From the NCBI GenBank assembly GCA_907163375.1, contig CAJQUW010010335.1:124001-188000 (forward strand): a DNA stretch of 64,000 nucleotides, written 5' to 3'. The translations under genes were made by a program, and so were the position numbers. The notes beneath the pieces were generated by a model. The model did not search any database. It was not told where the DNA came from and was given only the letters and a program-made list of their open reading frames with translations. Origin of the DNA: Prostheceraeus crozeri (lineage: Eukaryota; Platyhelminthes; Polycladida; Euryleptidae). Below, piece after piece: positions 59,150-64,000 of the stretch (position 1 is the first letter of the stretch; each line of letters starts with the position of its first letter).

Positions 59150-59341
59150 ATGATAGAGAATATTAAATTACAAGAAGAAAAGAATGGAGGAATTCTCCCA
59201 TTAATTCCTCTAATGGTAGGAGGTATAGCCGCAGCAGGAAGTGTTACAGGTGGAACAGCTGGTATTGTCCAAGCAGTAAATAAAAATAAATCAGAGAAAG
59301 CAGCATTAGAAGAACAAAAACGTCATAATAGAGAGTTATAG
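59150..59341 (+). CDS. pX-like membrane-active peptide of Polinton B
   Basis: 63 residues with GGILPLIPLMVGGIAAAGSV then TGGTAGIVQAVNKNKSEK. This Gly/Ala-rich hydrophobic core followed by 'AGI..AVN' is the typical small protein of Polintons and adintoviruses compared with adenovirus pX/pVI. It is thought to be a virion internal, membrane-active or DNA-binding component. More same-strand coding-like sequence lies on both sides, so the gene is longer and broken about once or twice. Confidence 0.6.
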   Translation: MIENIKLQEEKNGGILPLIPLMVGGIAAAGSVTGGTAGIVQAVNKNKSEKAALEEQKRHNREL

Positions 59342-59506
59342 AAAGTTGCTAGAGGGTAAGAAGTAGTAGATATTTTTTTAGTAAATTACATTTAGTTGAT
59401 GAAGGAAAACGAGTTCTTAAAAATATTCTCCACAATGTTGATGACTTGATACAAATAAAAGAAACTAAAGATGGTTCTGGAATATATCTATGTCCTAGTA
59501 TGATTA

Positions 59507-59598
59507 GGTAATAACCTCAGGACCTTTGGTCCGATCGGCTAAAGCCTCTGAACAATGTTCTATAGGTTAGTAACCTGAGGACCGTTGGTCCGATTATG
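59507..59598 (+). repeat. Second string of short hairpins
   Basis: GGTaatAACC, GGACCtttGGTCC, GGCTaaAGCC, GAACaatGTTC, GGTTagtAACC, GGACCgttGGTCC in tandem, between the pX-like gene and the PLA2/integrase gene. Stem words are conserved relative to 58840-58926 while loops vary (aaa/aat, ttt/gtt). Confidence 0.8.
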
Positions 59599-59628
59599 TA
59601 AAACATTTATTTTATTTTATCTTTAAAA

Positions 59629-61005
59629 ATGTATTCTGCAAATTCTACAAGTTCTACAAATTCCGAAAATTTAATTAAATTAAAAATTTCTAGTTTAGAT
59701 TTATTGAATTATCTCTTAAAATTACATAAAACCTCAAATTGTCAGCATAGCGGAGGTGTATCAACTTTGTTGCATTCCGGAGGTGATATACAAAAAACAT
59801 TAGAAAACTTTCCTGGATTTATTTGGAGTAAATATTCGAAAGAAAAACATCTTCCTGGTTATTCATATACCGGTCCAGGAACTCGATTAGATATAAGACT
59901 AGATGAGAATAATAATCCAAAACCAGGTGAAGAACCAATAAACAGAGTAGATGCAGCAGCTTATAGACACGATCTAGCTTATCGAAATCATGACCTAAGT
60001 TCTCGACATGAAGCAGATAACAAAATGATTCAAGAATTAGATAGTATTCAAAATCCTACATTTAGAGAAAGAATTGAAAGAATGTTTGTTAAGAAAGCTT
60101 TACAAGCTAAAATGCTTTTTGGCCAGGGGATAGACAAAACTCATAACTCTGAAACTTACGCGTCCGAAATTTCGAATGATCCAAGCCACTACGCGTCTGA
60201 AATTCACAAGGAATACAGAAAGCCGAAATATCTATTGAAAGTAAAAGTATTTAATAAAGATGATATTTGGAGTGCTAATCTAATCAATATGCCGAATGAA
60301 AAAGATCGACCCGAAGGTTCTAAGACAAAGTCTGATTATAAATACGCATTGACCGTTATAGATTTATATAGACGATGCACTTGGGCAAAGCCTTTAGAAA
60401 ACAAAAGTGGTCTGTCAGTTAAATATGCGTTTGAAGAAATCTTTAAAGAAAGTAATAGAACACCAAAGAAGCTATTCGTTGATAAAGGATCTGAGTTTTA
60501 TAACAGAAATGTTAAGCCACTATTCGGTTTAGTTTATTCCACAGAAAATGCTGGAAAGGCTGTAGTAATAGAGAGATTTAATAGATCATTAAAAGGTAAG
60601 ACCTTCAAGAAATTTACAGAACAAGGTAATCAGAAATGGTTAAAAATATTACCAGGAATTGTAGATCAGTACAATAATAAAGTTCATTCAAGTATTGAAG
60701 AAACTCCAAAGAATGCTTCTGACGATCCTGATTTGATACGAAAAAAATATTCGAAAATAATTATTCGAATGAGAGTAATCCGAATTTACAGAAACGTAGG
60801 CCGAAATCTAAAATTGGAGATAGAGTAAGTATTTAAGTATAAGAATAAATTTGAAAAAGGCTTTGTTGGCTATTGGACTAAAGAAATATTTGAAGTTTGT
60901 AAAATAAACCAAACTTATCCTATTACTTACGAAATCAAAGATTTAGATGATCAAGAAATCACTGGCAGATTTTATCAAAACGAATTACAAATAAGTGAGC
61001 TTTAG
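59629..61005 (+). CDS. PLA2-like domain read in one frame with rve integrase
   Basis: The open frame of 399 codons starts with a phospholipase A2-like domain of the parvovirus VP1 type: calcium loop YTGPGTRLD, then INRVDAAAYRHDLAY with the HD catalytic pair, and a helical tail (residues about 62-160). It continues without a stop into the retroviral-type integrase core (KYALTVIDLYRRCTWAKPL, KKLFVDKGSEFYN, VVIERFNRSLKGK). The C-terminal SH3/chromo-like part follows to about 61005 (FEKGFVGYWTKEIFEVC … FYQNELQ). In virions PLA2 opens endosomes and integrase inserts the genome. Having both in one frame is unusual. Broken about once. Confidence 0.75.
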
Positions 61006-61041
61006 CCATTTTAACTAAAGTTTTTCGGGAATTAAATTCCC

Positions 61042-61470
61042 TTATTCAACTCCCTTATTCAATTCTAACATAATATCAAGAAATGGTGCTCCTTCCTGTA
61101 ATTTGTACAAAACATATAAACATAATTGTCCACAATAAGTAGTTCCTGGTGTTTGAATTTGAAAAGTATTGTATGTTCCATTTCCAAGCAATTCTTTGAC
61201 TTCATTTGTTGGAGGCAATCCATATGAGTCAGAATAATAATTAGAACCGTTTTTATTTCTTTGGCCCGCTGACCAATGTACTCCTTTTTGATCTGACTTG
61301 TGGAGATTTGTTATGAAATTTACAGTTGGCTTATTTTTGATCAATTGTAATTCATCCCTCATCAATATGTGAAAATTCTTTATTCCCAATTGATTTGCAA
61401 TCTTAATTAGATCAAAATTTGTCGTGGTTTGTTTGCCGTACTCCTTTAGAAACTCTTTTATGTTTTTCAT
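61042..61470 (-). CDS. Adenain-like cysteine protease (maturation protease)
   Basis: An intact 142-residue frame on the minus strand, convergent with the integrase. The catalytic His lies in KGVHWSAG, the acid in YYSDSYGLPP and the Gln/Cys pair in TTYCGQLCLYVLYKL, in the order of adenovirus protease/Ulp1-like enzymes. It is shorter than adenain (about 200) but typical for Polintons. Expected to cleave capsid precursors. Confidence 0.75.
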   Translation of the reverse strand: MKNIKEFLKEYGKQTTTNFDLIKIANQLGIKNFHILMRDELQLIKNKPTVNFITNLHKSDQKGVHWSAGQRNKNGSNYYSDSYGLPPTNEVKELLGNGTYNTFQIQTPGTTYCGQLCLYVLYKLQEGAPFLDIMLELNKGVE

Positions 61471-62454
61471 TTTAAATGGAATAAATTTCTGATAGTGTCC
61501 CCTCTCGAAGAAGAGAAATCAGAAAGGAGGGGGATTGATTTAAAACTGTCTCATAATTATGACTTACCTTACTACTTATTCGATTTGAAATGATTATATT
61601 ATAATTATTCTAATCTACATTGTTTTACAGATTTCCATTTTCTTCATGAACTTCATTCGTTAATAAAAGGGATTGTTTAAAATTGCTATAACAACTATCC
61701 TGCATATCGGCGTTTATGCGTTCTAAATTAAGAAGAAGAATTGCTTTTATTGTCTCCGCACTTTTATGTGCTTAACCTATTCATGACTTCACAATGGGAA
61801 GTACTTTTAATCAATACAGCGGAGAGAGGAAACGTTAAATGAATTTTGTGAATGGATTTCTAAAACAGACTTTGAAAACTGATTCTGAAAATAATTTACG
61901 TAGGGGTAAATTGAATTGTCAAAATTTTACGGACGCGTAAATTGAACTGTCAAAAAATTACCGATGCGTAAATTGAAATGACAAGAGATTCCACGATAAT
62001 TTTAGGGGAAAGCTGTTAGATGTTTTCCGTTGCTAGAACAATAAATCTCTCTCTCTCTCTTCATTCATCAACCAGTGTACGGGTTCATTGAATAATTTTG
62101 AGTTTATGAGTTACAATTATCTTCTAGTTCACACAATTTGTACTTTAAATAATGTTGAGAATACAATAACGAAGAATGTCTAAGTAATAATTGCGTCTTC
62201 TTAATTTATCATAATGCTCCAATCTTAATAATAATTGAGATCGATTTCACTTGTTTTTAATTGTGATAACGAAGGATATATTCTCGAAGTCTCTTCCATT
62301 TTCATCGTCGCCGTCCCCGTTGAGGTTTCTTCCACTTTTGTTCCTTCCATTTCTGAGGTTTCTTCCACTTTTGTTTCATCCATTTTTAAAGAAATATTTT
62401 TCCCCCAGACTTATTTCAAATATGAATTAGAGGGTTCTTAACCTGGTTTAGACA
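61471..62454. other. Non-coding right end of Polinton B interior
   Basis: Three tandem copies of about 33 bp lie at 61896-61986 (core GTAAATTGAAYTGTCAAAA). A (CT)n tract is at 62046-62060. Two direct copies of GAGGTTTCTTCCACTTTTGT lie at about 62320 and 62359. No gene is recognised; a frame at 62235-62441 only translates the direct repeat. Confidence 0.55.
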
Positions 62455-63181
62455 TACAAAAGATTAAAAATTCATAAATTTAGAGATAATTAAGGTTATT
62501 TTAACTACTCCTAAAATTACCAATTTTTCTGTTGTTGTGTCCTGGAACGGTCATGATTTGGAGGAGAAAATAATCATAATCACAAATTTGAGATTCTTAA
62601 CTTTTATGATTTTTCGGTGTCCTGGAACGGTCATGATTTTGAGGAGAAAATAATCATAATCTCAAATTTGAGATTCTTAACTTTTATGATTTTTCGGTGT
62701 CCTGGAACGGTCATGATTTTGAGGAGAAAATAATCATAATCGCAAATTTGAGATTCTTAAATTTTATGATTTTTCGGTGTCCTGGAACGATCATGATTTT
62801 GAGGAGAAAGTAATCATAATCTCAAGTTTGAGATTCTTAATTTTTATGATTTTTCGGTGTCCTGGAACGGATTTTCAAGGTAAAAATTGTAGTTCTCAAA
62901 TTTGAGATTTTGAAAAATTTGAAAAATTGGGTATTTTTAAAAACGCCTAAATTTATGAATTTAGGTCTTCATAACCTGAAAAAATGACCAAAATTCTTAA
63001 ATTTAGGCGTTTTTAAAAATACCAATTTTTCAAAAAATGGTACTTTTTATATGGACTAAATTTATGAATTTAGGTCTTAAAAACCTGAAAAATGGTTAAA
63101 ATTCATGAATGTAGTCGTTTTTAAAAATACCAATTTTTCTGAGTTTTTCGGTGTCCTGGAACGGTCTAAATTCCCATTACT
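62455..63181 (-). repeat. Right TIR of Polinton B with iteron arrays
   Basis: Mirror of the left TIR but with unit numbers changed: the 80-bp class is expanded (TGTCCTGGAACGG words ending at about 62550, 62630, 62710, 62790 and 62870), while the 110-bp class is nearly lost (one full unit, ending in the word at 63151-63164). It ends CCCATTACT. Confidence 0.9.
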
Positions 63182-63765
63182 TACCATACACAGACTAGCA
63201 GCGCGAACAGTATGTGCAACTTACCCTGTCGAATGCTCTTTAAAAAAGCGACATGTTCCATCCCACAGCTGGAGAATTTTCAGGGATCGTAGGAGTAAAA
63301 ATGTCTGTGTGTCATGACACACAAAACGAATTTGTGTTTATCAAATATGCTATACATCAAATTCACCAAAATTTTAGCCAAGCTCATTAAATAATTCTGA
63401 TAAAATTAGCGCTAAATTCACATCTGCCAGTATGCTTACAATGATGTTTCTTGATTGTCATCAATAGACCCAACGTCTAAGGAAATTCAATTAAAGTACT
63501 CCATCAACCGACAATAGCCTACATCGTCAACTAACTGCACAAAATGACGGACCCTGCCTCATTGAAATAGCACGAATGAAATATGGATCCAAACATGAAG
63601 CTCATGGCATTCAGTAAGAAAGCAAAACTTTTCTCAGGGTTTCATTATAGGTGATCAAGAAAATAGCCTCAAGTAATCCAAGAACTCCGTTTTAGTGGCG
63701 GTTTCCAGTCTACAATGTCACATTGAAGGAAATGAGTAGTAATAAACGGTCCATAGTAAACACAG
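63182..63765. other. Right flank, nothing recognised
   Basis: AT-rich host DNA. I searched by eye for the missing endonuclease part of the R2-like LINE and did not find it. Confidence 0.4.
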
Positions 63766-63945
63766 CGCGCCCCCTCTCCCCCCTCTGGAACGACAGAGTG
63801 TCGTGGTCGGCCGCCGTGGTGCTTCGGGTCTGACTCCCCCCCTCTGGAACGACAGAGGTTGTAGTCTGTCGTGGTGTGCCGGCCAGGTGGGTCCACGTTC
63901 ACAAACTGTTCGCTGACTCCCCCCCCTTCTGCAACGACAGAGTGT
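63766..63945. repeat. GC-rich imperfect tandem repeats
   Basis: Three copies of CCCCCCTCTGGAACGACAGAG (at about 63777, 63837 and 63922, the last CCCCCCCTTCTGCAACGACAGAG) are spaced 60-85 bp apart, with GTCGTGGT words between. This is a sudden jump in GC content at the window edge; possibly the start of another element's terminus. Confidence 0.6.
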
Positions 63946-64000
63946 GAGACTCGGGTGAGTTGGTCCGACCGCCTGGTTGACGTGGGCGACCGTCCAGGTT

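Larger units (their letters stand above)
45687..63181. mobile_element. Polinton/Maverick-like element B, near-complete fossil, 17.5 kb
   Basis: The ends are AGTAATAGGAAG and, in mirror, CCCATTACT, matching the AG...CT rule. TIRs are about 0.7-1.0 kb. Gene blocks: + (46.8-50.1 kb), - (50.2-55.95), + (56.1-61.0), - (61.0-61.5). Hallmark parts found: penton-like protein, FtsK/A32-type ATPase, pPolB, major capsid protein, pX-like peptide, PLA2-like domain, integrase and adenain-like protease. Some genes are whole (major capsid, penton, protease); others are broken, with perhaps ten breaks overall. GC content is far below the flanks. No clear 6-bp target duplication was found. It probably inserted into the R2-like LINE that ends at its left border. 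Confidence 0.9.

Noticed and set aside
58836-59600. tRNA-like cloverleaf
   Set aside because: The stems are sequential mini-hairpins, not a cloverleaf; no T-loop or anticodon arm and no CCA-ready acceptor stem.
2037-63181. Polintons A and B as two copies of the same family
   Set aside because: TIR sequences, base composition and gene content differ; only the AG...CT ends and the PolB family are shared.

Overview
The window is animal nuclear DNA, probably from an invertebrate. There are no bacterial-style operons. Genes are spliced (GT-AG) or intronless, intergenic DNA is AT-rich, and the transposon mix is typical of invertebrates: Polintons, a THAP-type P element, Tc1, piggyBac, a Penelope-like element, and CR1-like and R2-like LINEs. 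I cannot name the species. The only convincing host gene is an intronless rhodopsin-class GPCR at 33.1-34.2 kb; nearly all the rest is mobile DNA.

Layout. 0-2 kb: host DNA with one retroelement scrap. 2037-21495: Polinton-like element A, with ends AGTAGTAA...TTACTACT, terminal inverted repeats (TIRs) of about 1 kb and an exact 6-bp target duplication (CTTTAC). It keeps part of a protein-primed PolB, a C2H2 zinc-finger/proline-rich gene, a coiled-coil gene and several unknown frames, but I see no capsid genes. Its right TIR is split by an 8.2-kb P element (12422-20651, 8-bp duplication ATCTAAAC) whose ten-exon THAP transposase looks nearly intact. The first intron of that gene holds a Tc1-type element (18079-19680), giving a three-layer nest. 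21.6-31.9 kb: a huge inverted duplication (2.88-kb arms over 99% alike, 4.5-kb spacer) carrying a dead Tc1 gene at the inner end of each arm and a piggyBac-like element in the spacer. 33.1-34.2 kb: the GPCR. 35.5-43.1 kb: two Penelope-like copies in opposite orientation around a decayed CR1-like LINE, one of them split by a 2.4-kb insertion. 44.3-45.7 kb: an R2-like LINE fragment that ends at Polinton B.

45687-63181: Polinton-like element B (17.5 kb, much more AT-rich than its flanks). It carries the whole virion set: penton-like protein, packaging ATPase, PolB, major capsid protein, pX-like peptide, a phospholipase A2-like domain read in one frame with the integrase, and an adenain-like protease. 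It also has a tail-fibre-like coiled-coil gene and a gene pair that resembles a Rad9/PCNA sliding clamp. Its genes lie in blocks of alternating strand. Several are broken, so I treat it as a fairly recent fossil. Its TIRs are arrays of 110-bp and 80-bp units built on the word CCGTTCCAGGACA. 63.2-64.0 kb: flank with GC-rich repeats.

Most notable: the clamp-like gene and the strings of tiny hairpins in Polinton B, the PLA2-integrase reading frame, the paired AP-1 sites and TATA promoter in Polinton A, a candidate structured RNA at 11.44-11.59 kb, and the P/Tc1 nest.
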